NCBI GenBank assembly: GCA_015501585.1
Contig: JADNRY010000006.1
Span: 806,001 to 870,000 of the forward strand
DNA: 64,000 nucleotides
Direction of reading: 5' to 3'
Source of the DNA: Rhodocollybia butyracea
Taxonomy: Eukaryota > Basidiomycota > Agaricomycetes > Agaricales > Omphalotaceae
Notes under the pieces: model-generated
Told to the model about the DNA's origin: nothing
Databases searched by the model: none
The model's input: the letters and a program-made list of their open reading frames with translations, nothing else
Position numbers and translations under genes: made by a program
Part shown: piece by piece, positions 24,285 through 34,769 of the stretch
How positions within the stretch are numbered: position 1 is the first letter of the stretch
Layout of the letters: the number at the start of each line of letters is the position of its first letter

Positions 24285-27200
24285 ATGCAGAATAATATCC
24301 AGACTCCAGTTAATCCAGATCGCAGGGCTTTGCCTCAAGGATGGACGGAATGCTATAATTCACAGTGAGTAGTTACTCTCTCAATGTCTTGTATGCTCAG
24401 GCTTTCTATTAGAAAAGATACCTGGTTCGTTCGTACAAGCATGTTTTGCTCAAGTTGAATGTTTATCGATTTTTCTATTCAGGTATTATGTTCAGACTGA
24501 CGTTATTCCTGCTCGGATATCATACTATCATCCTGCTACCGAAACTTATGCGGAAGGCAACCACTCGATACCAAGTTCCACTTCCACTTCCTCCTCACAT
24601 CAACAGTTTTGCTCGGATTCGAAAGATGAGCAGAAGACTGGATCGCCCTCGACGTATGCTGGTCCATCGGCAGCTGGAGGTTCAACAGCATCATCTTCTA
24701 CAATCCCCATTCCTGTAAACCCAGAACTAAAAAATGCTGCTTTACCGTTGACATCGGCTCCAAATACTGCAGATCTAACTTCACCACCAGAGTACTCGGC
24801 GTATTCCAAAGTATCAAATGAACAATTACAGGTTGATATTTCACAATCAGCTCAGTCACCAGAACTAGAGGGAGACACTTCCACTTTGCCTCCGGGTTAT
24901 ACCAATTTCCCCGTCGTTGCAAAACCTCCCTCTCCTCCAAATGTTGAATCCCCACAATCCGCACTTACAGAGATCAACCGACCTCCTTCTGTTGTTAGTG
25001 CATCTATAAACTCGCGTCCAGCTTCAATTGGCGTCAGCCCGCCATCTCGGACCTCAGTTACTCCTCCTGTGGCAGTATATCATTCGGATTCCGCTAGCAG
25101 GCCCTTTGTGAATGTGTTGCCTTCTCCTCCCGCGACGGCTTCAATCCCTTCGCCTGAAGCCATGACTCCTGCACAAAAGCTTTATGCAAGTGCATTTACT
25201 GTGCGCCCATCGATCAGTTCGAACCAAGGGTCCGGTCGCATTTCAGTCTCAGCTCCTACCGTACACCTTTCGTCGGACTCTCACCTCCCTCCCACAATAT
25301 CGCTGCCCACAAACACCTATAGCAACCCTATTTCACAGTCCGCAAACTCCTTCTACAAGACTGGAATCTTCCAGAACCTGAACCGTCCGGGGAGAGGGTC
25401 GTCATATCATGCCGACAGCTTGAATCAATCTCCAACTATCTCCCTCATCTCGTCGCGTCCTACCCAGCCGGTGTCAAGTCCTCAGTCACAGAAAATCGAA
25501 TACCAACATACTACCAACTCTGCGCCAACTGCAAGTAGACCAAGGCCTACGACAGTGCCAAGCGTCACACTCGTGGCGCATCCACCAAGTCAGTTATTTA
25601 TATCTGGTCTGAACTTTGACTCATTGGATCTAATAACATCAATCGATAGATACAGATGTGTCGAATTCGACCAGTCAAATTTCACCACCGCCTACACCAA
25701 CTATGCAGGGTCAAATTGGGGTGTCTGGAATAAGTTACAATGTTCCTACCGCTGCCTCGACCCCGATGACAGCCACCTCCACATCCTCTGTTTCACCTGT
25801 TACACATTTGCATCCCTCCTTGGCACAAATCAACTCAGCAGTTTCCCCCTCACCGTCGCTAGCTTCAGTCCCACAGTCCCCTTCCGCTCCCCACCGACCT
25901 CCGTACCACAATTCAACATCCCTTCCAATCCTTCCTTCCCATAATGCACACCAGCCTCGGCTATCATCTTCTTCCAATACCAACACAGTGCTTCTCAACA
26001 TGGGCAAAGTTGCTGGCCGTTACGCGGGTCGAGCTGCTCTCCGCTATGCCGGAAGACTAGCTGTAGGCAGCATTCTCGGGACAAATCCTACCCTCTTGTC
26101 ACCATTTTCCAATTCAAATCTCTTCGACGCCAACTCCCTGAACGCGCTAAACTCTAGCCTCGCAAACCTCGACGTCACCTCCACAGGAATAGATATGTCA
26201 CAGTTTCAGGCTGCGTTCCAGGGTATTCCGGGCACGGATTATCAGGGAATAATCGCTTCGATTGGACAGCAGGGACAGTCGAATCCGTTGCCTGGGGTAA
26301 ATTACCATGCGATTATCAAAGCGTTGATGAAGATTCAGCATGCCGCTTCACAAGGACAGAGCCAAGCTCATCCTCATACTCTGTCGTCGTCGGGGCCGAC
26401 TAATGTGAACCCCAACCCCAACGTGACCAATAGTGATTATCAGGCGATTGTGAACGCTCAGGCTCAGCAGATTCAGCAAATGCAGGCGATGATGGGCACG
26501 TTGAATTTGCAACAACAAAGTAATATTCAATCCGGATATAACCCAGGTGTTCCGGGTCAGTTACATACACAAGTTCACCCGCATGTGCAGCATACTTCTC
26601 CGCTGTCCCCCACACATCCGATAATGAATACGTTGAACTCGCAGAATAACGTCCAATCTGGACAAAACTTCGATGTCGCTGGGCAGTCTCATGCACAAGT
26701 TCGTCCACAGACGCAAATTTTTAATACCACTTCTACGACCATGAATTTGCAACAACAACAGAATAATGTCCAGTCTGGATATAACCCAAGTTTTGCGGGG
26801 CAGTCTCATGCACAAGTTTCCACGCACAGTACATCGATGCAATCCCCGCAGCCTATACAAGCACAGTTACCAGTAACTCATCCTCAGCACTACCAGCAAG
26901 CTGTTCCGACCCATCAGCCTCCGCCAGTGTACTCTACAAGTTTACCGCCTGCGCAACCAGCACCTTCTCCTCAAATTAGCCATGCCCATGGTTCATTTAC
27001 GTCCGTGTTGAACACAGTTCAGCACGGGCTAATGAACGCGATGCATTCACAATCTCCTGGTTCTACTAGTCACAGTGGACCCTCTGGATCAGGTTCGGGT
27101 GGTTCGTCATCGTTGTTGAGTACCATTGAGCATCAAGTTTTGCATTCGGCTGAGCATTCGGCCGAGCATGAAGCTTCGAGTCTGTGGCATCAGTACGAGC

Positions 27201-27601
27201 ACTCACAATCGCAAACTCAGAGTAGCAGTGATACTGGGTCTACCGGACAGTCATCTAGCGACCCAAGTCAATTCAACCCATACAGTGGGAATGACGGAAG
27301 CCAGAATCAGATTAATGGTTCTTCTCCAGATTTCAACCAGTTTGGTCAAAACGGGGATGATAATTTCAATGACGGCTCTAATGGGATGTACTCCTCCACC
27401 AGTCTGACCAATAACCAAGGGGAAACGTTTGTGTATGATAGTACTGCATTCATTGACCCTAGTTCTGGCGACTTTATCCAAAATACGGATTCAACGTTTA
27501 TTGATGGGGACTTTGTGGATTCGATAGACTCCACTAATGTTTTTGATTGTAGTGGTGATTTATTATTCTCTTCGACTACGGATGATGCTGGATTTTACTA
27601 G
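24285..27601 (+). CDS. WW-domain low-complexity protein, copy 2
   Basis: Exons 24285-24364, 24413-24424, 24483-25588 and 25650-27601 give 1049 residues; here the third intron (61 bp) must be removed to keep frame. The N-terminal WW domain is nearly identical to copy 1 (LPQGW ... WYYV ... YYHP), again with Tyr for the second Trp. PPEY and PPGY motifs are conserved. Compared with copy 1 it has an added Ala/Gly/Arg segment (VAGRYAGRAALRYAGRLAVG), several Gln/Asn-rich tandem units of the form NLQQQ..NVQSGYNP..AGQSHAQV, and an acidic Asp/Ser/Asn-rich C-terminus. The helical HSAEHSAEHEASSLW repeat is shortened. Function unknown; the composition suggests a scaffold or condensate-forming adaptor, which is inference only. 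Confidence 0.78.
24413..24424 (+). other. 12-nt micro-exon in WW-2
   Basis: Sequence AAAAGATACCTG, preceded by ttag and followed by gttcgt. It encodes the same K-D-T and start of Trp as in WW-1, in the same phase. Confidence 0.8.
26416..26830 (+). repeat. Degenerate Gln/Asn-rich tandem units in WW-2
   Basis: Three to four diverged copies of a coding unit of about 40 residues (core NVQSG-YNP or NVQSGQNF, then GQSHAQV) follow one another. Copy 1 of the gene holds only one such unit, so the expansion is specific to WW-2. Confidence 0.6.
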
Positions 27602-28044
27602 TCACAGTTTGAATCTATTTAACTATGTATGTACTTAAACAAGTATTATCCAGGGCGCTGTATTGGCTGGCCAAGCGAAATGCAGCGTTGCTCCGCTAAC
27701 CTTAAAGACCAGCGTGGCTCTGTGACTGTCGCGTCTATTGTCTCTATGCTCCCTGATAATGTGCTCTCAACATCAACATATATCAACACTACCTAGGGTG
27801 ACCCAGTGGCTGTAAGCCTGCCGTGGCTTACCACACTTGAACCGCCAAGATGTGCTTATATACAATCCAGAGGCTGAACACATAGTTTGTGTTTATACTG
27901 CCGTTTTGGCGTAACGGTCAAAGCTGCTGGATTGTGACAAAGACCCACTTACAGTGGCAACTGGCTTTGTTCCTTTCGGAGACTGGAGGTGGACCTGGGG
28001 CAGGAAGGAGCAATTGACGTGTTGATAAATAGCTTTGGGTCGAT
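27602..28044. other. Gene-poor spacer left of copia relic
   Basis: About 440 bp with no recognised gene. A tRNA-like string (tggcgtaacggtcaaagc) at about 27907 lacks a B box and is not called. Confidence 0.45.
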
Positions 28045-28320
28045 ATGCCTTATGAAAACTCCAAGAGGCACGCGCTGGCTAAGTACATTGAAGTGAGGTA
28101 TTACATACGAGAGAGGGTAGCGAGTGGCGAGATGAACTTGGTACAGAGGATAGCTTGGGGGAGAATGTGGACTAAGGCGTTGAATGGTATCACTGTGATG
28201 CACTCCAGACTTATTGATTTTCTTGAGCTGGAGTCGGGGAAAGGTGTTGGAGTATTACTTCGCACGTATCCTGTCGAGTATATATCGCTTTGGCATCCCT
28301 TAATTGGTATACATCGCTAA
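28045..28320 (+). mobile_element. Ty1/copia-type RNase H C-terminal remnant
   Basis: The translated stretch AKYIEVRYYIRERVASGEMN followed by MWTKALNG and HSRLIDFLELE matches the end of copia polyproteins (KxIxxRYHxIRExVxxGEI ... DxxTKAL). No integrase, reverse transcriptase or long terminal repeats are visible nearby, so it is a small decayed fragment. The usual residues between the two blocks are altered. Confidence 0.6.
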
Positions 28321-29667
28321 CTTACTATATATGATAATACATCACGCAAGACGGCGGATTCGAGCTCCCCTAGTTGTTTAAGATCTAAAACAAGGTGAGT
28401 TCACTATTGGTATACCTATCTTGCTCACTTACTTATGTTAGAGTGTGTTGCTCGGTCGTTCCACACACTGCTATTCACTGTACGCCATGTAATTGTTGTT
28501 ACCATGTCGTCGTGATTCCCCACTCGTTCAGGGTCGATACTTGTTTCTTGATAACTTACAGTACGATACAGTTCCTTTGACTCCTACAATACTGAGACAG
28601 GCCTCCTTATTTCAATGGAACATCTACCGTTAACGCGTTTATGTTTCCATTCCTCTTCCTACCGCTATTTCAAATTTCCTTTCCAAAACTGTGACAAATT
28701 TGTTGGTTAATGCTTCACTCGTTGAATATCTATACATGGAGAATGGTGTTGGGAATACTATCCTTGAGATGTCCACCCTCCACTGATGTGTTTGGTCGCG
28801 TCGTGACTCAGGATGGGGACTTGGACCCACAAACATGAACGTTTACCTCCCAAGAGCCAACCTCAATAAACTGCTGCAGATGGTTCTTGCTCTTTGAAGC
28901 ACCGTCACAGAATTATGAACCAATGACAGGCCTTAAACCAGGCAACATTTAAACGAGGAGCTCTTTTCGCCCGGCTCATGGAAACTAGGCTTACCTCACT
29001 AAAATCCAAGGCAGTTATTAGGGCAAGGGCGGAGTTCTAATCTAATACAAACATGGATGAGTAGAACGACCGCAATGATGATACCGCGACTTTGAAGCCG
29101 CGACTTTGAAGCCGCGACTTTGAAGCCGCGACTTTGAAGATACTTCAGGAGGCTGCTCTCTCTGCTCCTACTCCAGAACGCCAGCTTGTTCATCTCATTG
29201 ATGTACAAAAGTCAGTGGAGGGTGATTTGAGAACTAGTGCATCGGAAAACTCAACGCTCTCCGTATTTGTCCTCACGAAAAACTAGGAAGGATATGTGGA
29301 ACCAGAAGAGGACAGCGAAACTAAGCTTCGCGATCGAGTATTGTATATCAAGTACTTGGTTGGCCTGCGGTAGATACTAGGTGTCGTTGAAGATAGTTCA
29401 AAGTTGATGGGTGTGCAATACAAAATTGGGACGAGTGCTAAACACCCCAATGAAGATGATACCAAATCTGACGATAAAATGGGGAGCAATAGACGAGGAA
29501 GTGCACAGGATCTGAAGATGCAGCCGAGCGATTGTAAGTGCGGATCGAGAACATTATAGTGAAGTGCCGAGAGCGAAGACTAATGACTCTCGGGTATCAT
29601 ACGAAAATACGGCCTTCGTTAAAGCAAAAAAAAAGGGGGGAGACAGGTACAAGGAACTGATTAGAGT
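28321..29667. other. Gene-poor region, probable repeat debris
   Basis: About 1.35 kb without a coherent gene. Short helical-looking frames near 29140-29500 (ERQLVHLIDVQKSVEGDL) are broken by stops. Together with the adjacent copia relic and tandem repeat it looks like decayed mobile-element sequence. Confidence 0.4.
29084..29139 (+). repeat. Four perfect 14-bp tandem repeats
   Basis: The unit CCGCGACTTTGAAG occurs four times head to tail (29084, 29098, 29112, 29126) with no mismatch. The 14-bp period is not a multiple of three, so it would shift any frame crossing it. Confidence 0.97.
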
Positions 29668-30932
29668 TTAAAACAGATCTTCTAATGTCATTTGCTTCAC
29701 GATGTCCTATAAACTGTGTCAGAAATCGTCACCACAGAAAGGTTTAATTGGTGCGAAGCCGAATGTAAAGTAAAAGTAAGAGGAAAAGAGAGCCATGGGG
29801 TGGGTATGATACTCGGAGCTGGGATGCATGGTGCAGGGGTGAAGAGATTTGGTGAGGTGTGTGCTGATGGCGGACCTTTACACAATTCGATGAATTGAAA
29901 TATGCAAAGAAAAGCACGACTCAGAACGAAACCTCTCTTCTTTCCCTTTATATAGCAGGTAGATCCGCTTTCGCTTCATGCTAAAGCCCCGGAATACAAA
30001 ATGCAACAAACGTACCGTATTTGAAACCATCATTGCGAACTCGTCGAAATCCAGTTTTCCATCGCCGTCCTTGTCGGCTTCCATTATTGTTTTATCTACG
30101 ATTTGTTGTAGTTGTTGGTCCTGTAGAGAGAAAGAAAGTTAAAGTTGGAGTTGAAGTTGATTGACAAAAATATAAACTCCTCTGCGAGTTTGGGTAGGAA
30201 AGAAGCCCACTGCGCAGGCAATATCACCAGGGACACTATTCACCTTCAAATTGTTGCCAACCATCATCTTTAGTACCAGGAAAAGTTCTCCGTTGGATAT
30301 GTATCCGTCGCGGTCCACATCGTATACCTTGAATGCAACTGAATGGCCAGATCAGAAATTGGACGACGCAAAATTGAGCTGAGCGCACATCGTAACTTCT
30401 CTTCTCTTCCACCTCGACTACTGAAAGCGCTCAGTCCACCAACGAATTCTTGAAAATCCACCGTGCCACCACCGCTATTATATTCAAGTTTAACAATGGA
30501 TCTTCCTCAGATATCTTTAGATCTTACTCTTCATCGAATATCGCAATCATCCGTGACGCTAGGGGGTTGGAGGCGATTTGAGGGATTCGGAGAAACTCGT
30601 CACGATCTATTGAACCAGAGCCATCACTGGGGCATTGAAAGACTGAGAAAATAAAAAATGTTAGATGTGGATGGCATCCACAGACCTGTCCAATTTCATG
30701 AATCGTTTCTTCAGTCGCTCCAACTCTGGCTGAGTGACTGGTCATGACAACGAAGTTAACAGAATAATTGAGGCAAAAGTTAAAAAATGTAAGAAAGCGA
30801 GGTATTTCCTCAACGACGAACATACAATTGGAACGCCGTTGCATGTCCTCCATAAACTGAGATGCTAATGATGATAAATATTAGCCTGAAGGTTGGGAGA
30901 TGGTTGGATTAAAGCATACGTGATTGACCCAT
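29668..30932 (-). CDS. CNB1: Calcineurin regulatory subunit B
   Basis: Ca2+-binding EF-hand subunit of the protein phosphatase calcineurin, needed for stress, virulence and cation responses in fungi. The gene starts [17 protein letters not shown], with an N-terminal Gly for myristoylation. Four EF-hands are seen: [12 protein letters not shown], the second loop before [30 protein letters not shown], and [18 protein letters not shown]. The C-terminus [12 protein letters not shown] is diagnostic of the family. It is spread over many small exons; about 175 residues, the usual length. The stop at 29668-29670 is reached by splicing after MMVSNT. Confidence 0.95.
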
Positions 30933-31073
30933 GGCTACAGAGTACTTCCGATTCCGAAAGAGTAAAGGAAGGATAAGAAGAGTTTGGAGAACTGTAGTGG
31001 ATTGTCAAAGTTGTAAAGGGCGCAACACGTGCTAACGATGTATTTAAATTCTTCTTTGACGCGTGACGCTTGT

Positions 31074-32981
31074 ATGCTCAGCAAAATCACTCACAGAAGT
31101 TTGAGAACATGTTACTCAGGCAATATTCTGTCTTCTCACCCCAGAAAATCTCCCATATTGCATCGGTATTCCTATAAATCCCGATTCTACAGTGATCTCA
31201 TCTTGTCAGACGCGCAAAGAAAGACTATTTACGCGCTTTCAACCCCAGCGGGCAAGGCTGGAGTCGCTGTAATCCGGATATCCGGCCCTGAAGCCCTGGA
31301 AGTATGGAAAGTCCTTGTTAAAACCAGCTCTAGACGTCTTCCAGAGCCATGGAAAATGCAGCGGTGTAAAATCGTGTTTCCAGAACGTCAGGAGGTGTTA
31401 GATGATGGTCTTGCTGTGTTTTTCAAAGGTTTCCTACTTTTATGATTACAGATATTTACAGCTAAGTATTTGATAGCCCCAAAATCTTTCACCACCGAGG
31501 ACGTATTGGAACTGCATATCCATTCCGGGAGAGCAATTATATCGTCAGTCTTGCATGCTCTATCATCTCTTCCTTTCTGTAGACCGGCAGAAGCCGGCGA
31601 GTTCACTCGACGAGCTTTCCAAGGTGGTCGACTTGACTTGACACAGGTCGAGGGCCTGAAAGACTTGATTAATGCGGACACAGAAAGTCAACGAAGAATA
31701 GCATTGCAAGCAGCTAGAGTAAGTTTTAGGTTCATTCTCTTGGATTTCAGCTGATCACTAGAATGCCAGGGTATATCCCGAGCGCAATTTGAGCATCTAA
31801 GACTAGGAATTATACACTGCTTAGCAATGGTCGAAGCTTTAATCGACTTTGGTGAAGGTGAAGATTTAGAAGAGGGTGTTTTCGAACAGGGTACGGACAC
31901 TTGACCTCATCTTTTGCGCTTTCCGACGTATGTGTACTACGACAGCCAGAGCGAAAGCGGTCCAGCTCAATACCACAATCCGAAAACACCTCGAAGACGG
32001 CCGGAGAGGTGAAATTATCCGATCTGGTTTACATTTGGCAATATTCGGACCTCCAAATGCAGGTAAAAGTAGTTTACTGAACTTTTTGGGTATGTACTCT
32101 TTGCTCGCTCGTTGGGCATGCTTGCTCAATCAATCTTTCTAGCTCAAAGAGAGGCGGCTATCGTTACACCAGTACCCGGGACTACGCGGGATATCCTTGA
32201 GCTATCGTTGGACATTGATGGTCTACCGGTTATTGTCGCAGACACTGCGGGTCTACGTTCTACGGATGACCTGGTTGAAAGCATTGGAATCAATCGCGCA
32301 AGGAATATGTAAGACCATTGCTAATAATTTTCTTTGTTTTGACATGGTTGGCAGCGTCCAAGGCTCCAACGTTTCCCTATGTGTTCTCTCTCTCTCTGAG
32401 ATTTATGATGAGACTACTTCTACTTTGCACGTTCCACCATCGTTAAAAGACCTTATCACCCTGGAGACATGCTTCCTCCTCAACAAGTCTGACCTTGTCC
32501 AAGTTCAGCCTTCTCAAGCCGAGATCCAACATGCCTTCGGCCAAAATGCATGGATCGCTAGTCTCGAAACGGGGCATGGGACATTCGAGTTTTTTAGTCA
32601 TTTTACGCAGATGTTAAAGCAGAGGTAAGCTATCTAGTCTGTCACCAGCTGCCTATGTGCCTCCTATTGAATCCACATAGGTACGAAACAGGCGATACTC
32701 AAGACGCGGCGGTGCCTCTTATCACACATACTCGACATCGTACTCACCTCGAGTGCGCATCGCAGTTTATTGATTCGTTCCTGCAATATTGTCAGTATCC
32801 TTCCTGTTTTCGTATTCGTTTTACTTAATCTCACCTCATCCCACCTCCAGCTGCACAGGATATCGTTCTTGGAGCCGAAGAATTACGTTATGCTGCACAA
32901 GCTGTTGGAAAGATTAGTGGATTAATTGATGTAGAGGATGTTCTCGACGCTGTGTTCAGGGATTTTTGTATCGGAAAGTGA
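31074..32981 (+). CDS. MSS1: Mitochondrial tRNA-modification GTPase (MnmE/Mss1)
   Basis: GTPase that with MTO1 installs the 5-taurinomethyl/carboxymethylaminomethyl group on U34 of mitochondrial tRNAs. A basic, Ser-rich presequence ([17 protein letters not shown]) precedes the TrmE N-terminal domain ([40 protein letters not shown]). The inserted G domain has G1 [10 protein letters not shown]2 GTTRD, G3 DTAGLR and G4 NKSD. The C-terminus ends [11 protein letters not shown], with the conserved Cys of the CxGK motif. Introns fall inside NFL-AQRE and EQ-ARAKA, both GT-AG. A second in-frame Met at 31038 would lengthen the N-terminus by 12 residues; 31074 gives the better presequence. Confidence 0.94.
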
Positions 32982-33390
32982 ATGGCGACAGGGTTTGAGC
33001 AGTGCAGTTCACGATGAATAACGATTTGAATAGGTAGAGTTATACAGCTCCTCTTGACCTTGGCGGTGAAGGTTTCTCTGCCTTGAATCCAGAATTAGAG
33101 AGGCCTGAGTCCCCTTGGAGGGCTTGACGGCTAAGCAAAGATGTTTAACTTAATAACCAGATTAGGATTCGGAGGATGCCTATACCTGTCTTCACCGATT
33201 CTTCACAAGATTCTTCAGGACTTCCGTAGCTTTGAAAAAGAGCGAATCAACGCCAGGAACATCTGTGATTCGCAAAAAAATTACAGCGGCCCATAGTAGT
33301 TGGTGCACAGCGGCTTGCTTCGAGATATGGAGACTTTGATGAATGAGAATTTTAGTACATTCTTAGGTCTCATTCTCGTGACAGATCAAC
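32982..33390. other. 3' flank of MSS1
   Basis: About 400 bp without a recognised feature, presumably the MSS1 3' UTR. Confidence 0.45.
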
Positions 33391-33777
33391 ATGACCGTGA
33401 CGTCCGTGACCGCTGCCATGAATTTGAATATGTCGGGCCGTCGAGTGACCGATCGCTCGGAGTATAGGGGTTTAATAACATCTCGATATTATACCCTCAG
33501 ACTGCCACTTATTGGTGGTGGGAACAGGTACCTCAGTATGACTACAACCCTTCGAGTGGTGTATAACAATCCTTCGACACCAGTCAGACTCTGGTGCAGG
33601 AATATCGGAATCACAAATCCCATTACAGGATTTTCCGATATCATTCCATCATGTGAACTAACTGGCCTTACAAGAGAAAAGCGTAGTGTTCTATACCTCG
33701 CATCAGGGACGTGGATGAACCACAAGGCTTCATTCAAAAGATATACCTGTGGTAGTTACATGTATACAATTCGATAA
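33391..33777 (+). CDS. Possible small protein, unrecognised
   Basis: An uninterrupted 128-codon frame starts with ATG (MTVTSVTAAMNLNMSGRRV) and ends CGSYMYTIR. No domain, signal peptide or membrane helix is recognised. The composition (balanced hydrophobic and charged residues, WCRNIGITNPITGFSDIIP) is protein-like, but the minus strand is also open for 82 codons here. It may be a chance frame between two convergent genes. Confidence 0.22.
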   Translation: MTVTSVTAAMNLNMSGRRVTDRSEYRGLITSRYYTLRLPLIGGGNRYLSMTTTLRVVYNNPSTPVRLWCRNIGITNPITGFSDIIPSCELTGLTREKRSVLYLASGTWMNHKASFKRYTCGSYMYTIR

Positions 33778-33883
33778 TGGGGTTTATTGATATCAACAAC
33801 GAGAAGGAAAAACCAGACGAGTGCAAGTTTGTGTGTCGGGTTGATGAGAAATTTTCGCATTATCCAAGCCGAGCCAAGGCAGT

Positions 33884-34769
33884 CTACCACCCGCCGCCAC
33901 CGAAATCGTCCCCGCCACCAAAGTCTCCACCACCATAGTCATCCATCTGACCTTGCTGAACACCTAGATAGAAACAGCGACAACGATTAGCCTAGGGAAA
34001 ACTAAAGAACAAACAAATCAACTCGCCGTCTTCGTAAGCGTCAAGTCGTTCCTCATCCTCGTGGTGCTCAATCAACCCGCCAATGAGCGCACCCCCTACG
34101 AGGCCAGCTGCCCCGATTCCAAGCATCGAGCCCATACCCATGCCCTGCTTCTTTGGTGGTGGCGGGGCTTGCTCGTAGATTACTTGCGGAGTAGGGTTAC
34201 TGCTTGGCCTGTTGAAAAGGCCTTTTAAACGAATATATTAGTAAAATCACCTAAGGTGACTAGAAGCACGGACCTCGGTTCTCTTCCTCTCTGTATCCTC
34301 CATATCCACCAGAACCGTATCCTTGTGGTGGGGGACTGTTTCCATAATATGGCTGAGGAGGAGGCGATGGCTGATATCCGGGCCCACCATATCCGGAGTA
34401 CTGTCCTTGGGGATTATTGTATCCATATTCGGAATTTCTTGGAGGCGGTCCAGGTGGCGGGCCATATGGATTTGGCGGAGGAGAAGTCGGTGGAGGACCA
34501 AGCGGATGTGTCCAGGTTGTTACTGGAGGATTAGCTACTGTGTTCACATAGAACCTGGCAACAAAATTGAGTCTAATTTCCGCCACGAAGGAGTAAATTA
34601 ACTTACCAGGCTCTATAGCTATTATACATAGTAGTTTGATCAGCAACTGATTTAACTCGATGAAACTCTGTCTATGTACACACTTGCTATCGTATTGAGT
34701 GATCCATCCTCCCGGAAGAGGACGTCTATCTGGATTCTCGCTGGGAGGATAGGGAGGAGGCGCTGACAT
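33884..34769 (-). CDS. WW-domain, glycine-zipper protein (WW-3)
   Basis: Exons 34684-34769, 34607-34618, 34274-34554, 34027-34221 and 33884-33963 give 217 residues. The PPPY motif at residues 4-7 precedes the WW domain: LPGGW (Trp22), AWFYV (Trp33), TTWTHP (Trp47), with both signature Trp residues intact. A Gly/Pro/Tyr-rich linker (YGYNNPQGQYSGYGG) follows, then a glycine-zipper-like hydrophobic stretch (MGSMLGIGAAGLVGGALIGG) of about 20 residues, an acidic EHHEDEERLDAYEDG, and a Gly/Asp tail. The last intron (33964-34026) uses a GC donor; with it the five exons sum exactly in frame. It is a distant paralog of the 14.7- and 24.3-kb genes. A membrane- or aggregate-associated adaptor is possible; function unproven. 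Confidence 0.8.
33964..34026 (-). other. GC-AG intron in WW-3
   Basis: 63-bp intron beginning gcgagt and ending tctag. It joins AYEDG to VQQGQMDDYGGG. The adjacent GT (gttgat, two bases further) gives the wrong phase and a short out-of-frame end. Confidence 0.65.
34607..34618 (-). other. 12-nt micro-exon in WW-3
   Basis: Coding strand CTATAGAGCCTG, flanked by ttataatag and gtaagt. It completes Asn29, encodes Y-R-A and starts Trp33, joining ITQYDS to FYVNT. Length, phase and position equal those of the micro-exons in WW-1 and WW-2. Confidence 0.82.

Noticed and set aside
27895..27965. tRNA-like A-box string (tggcgtaacggtc)
   Set aside because: No B box (GGTTCRANNCC) at the proper distance and no acceptor stem could be paired.
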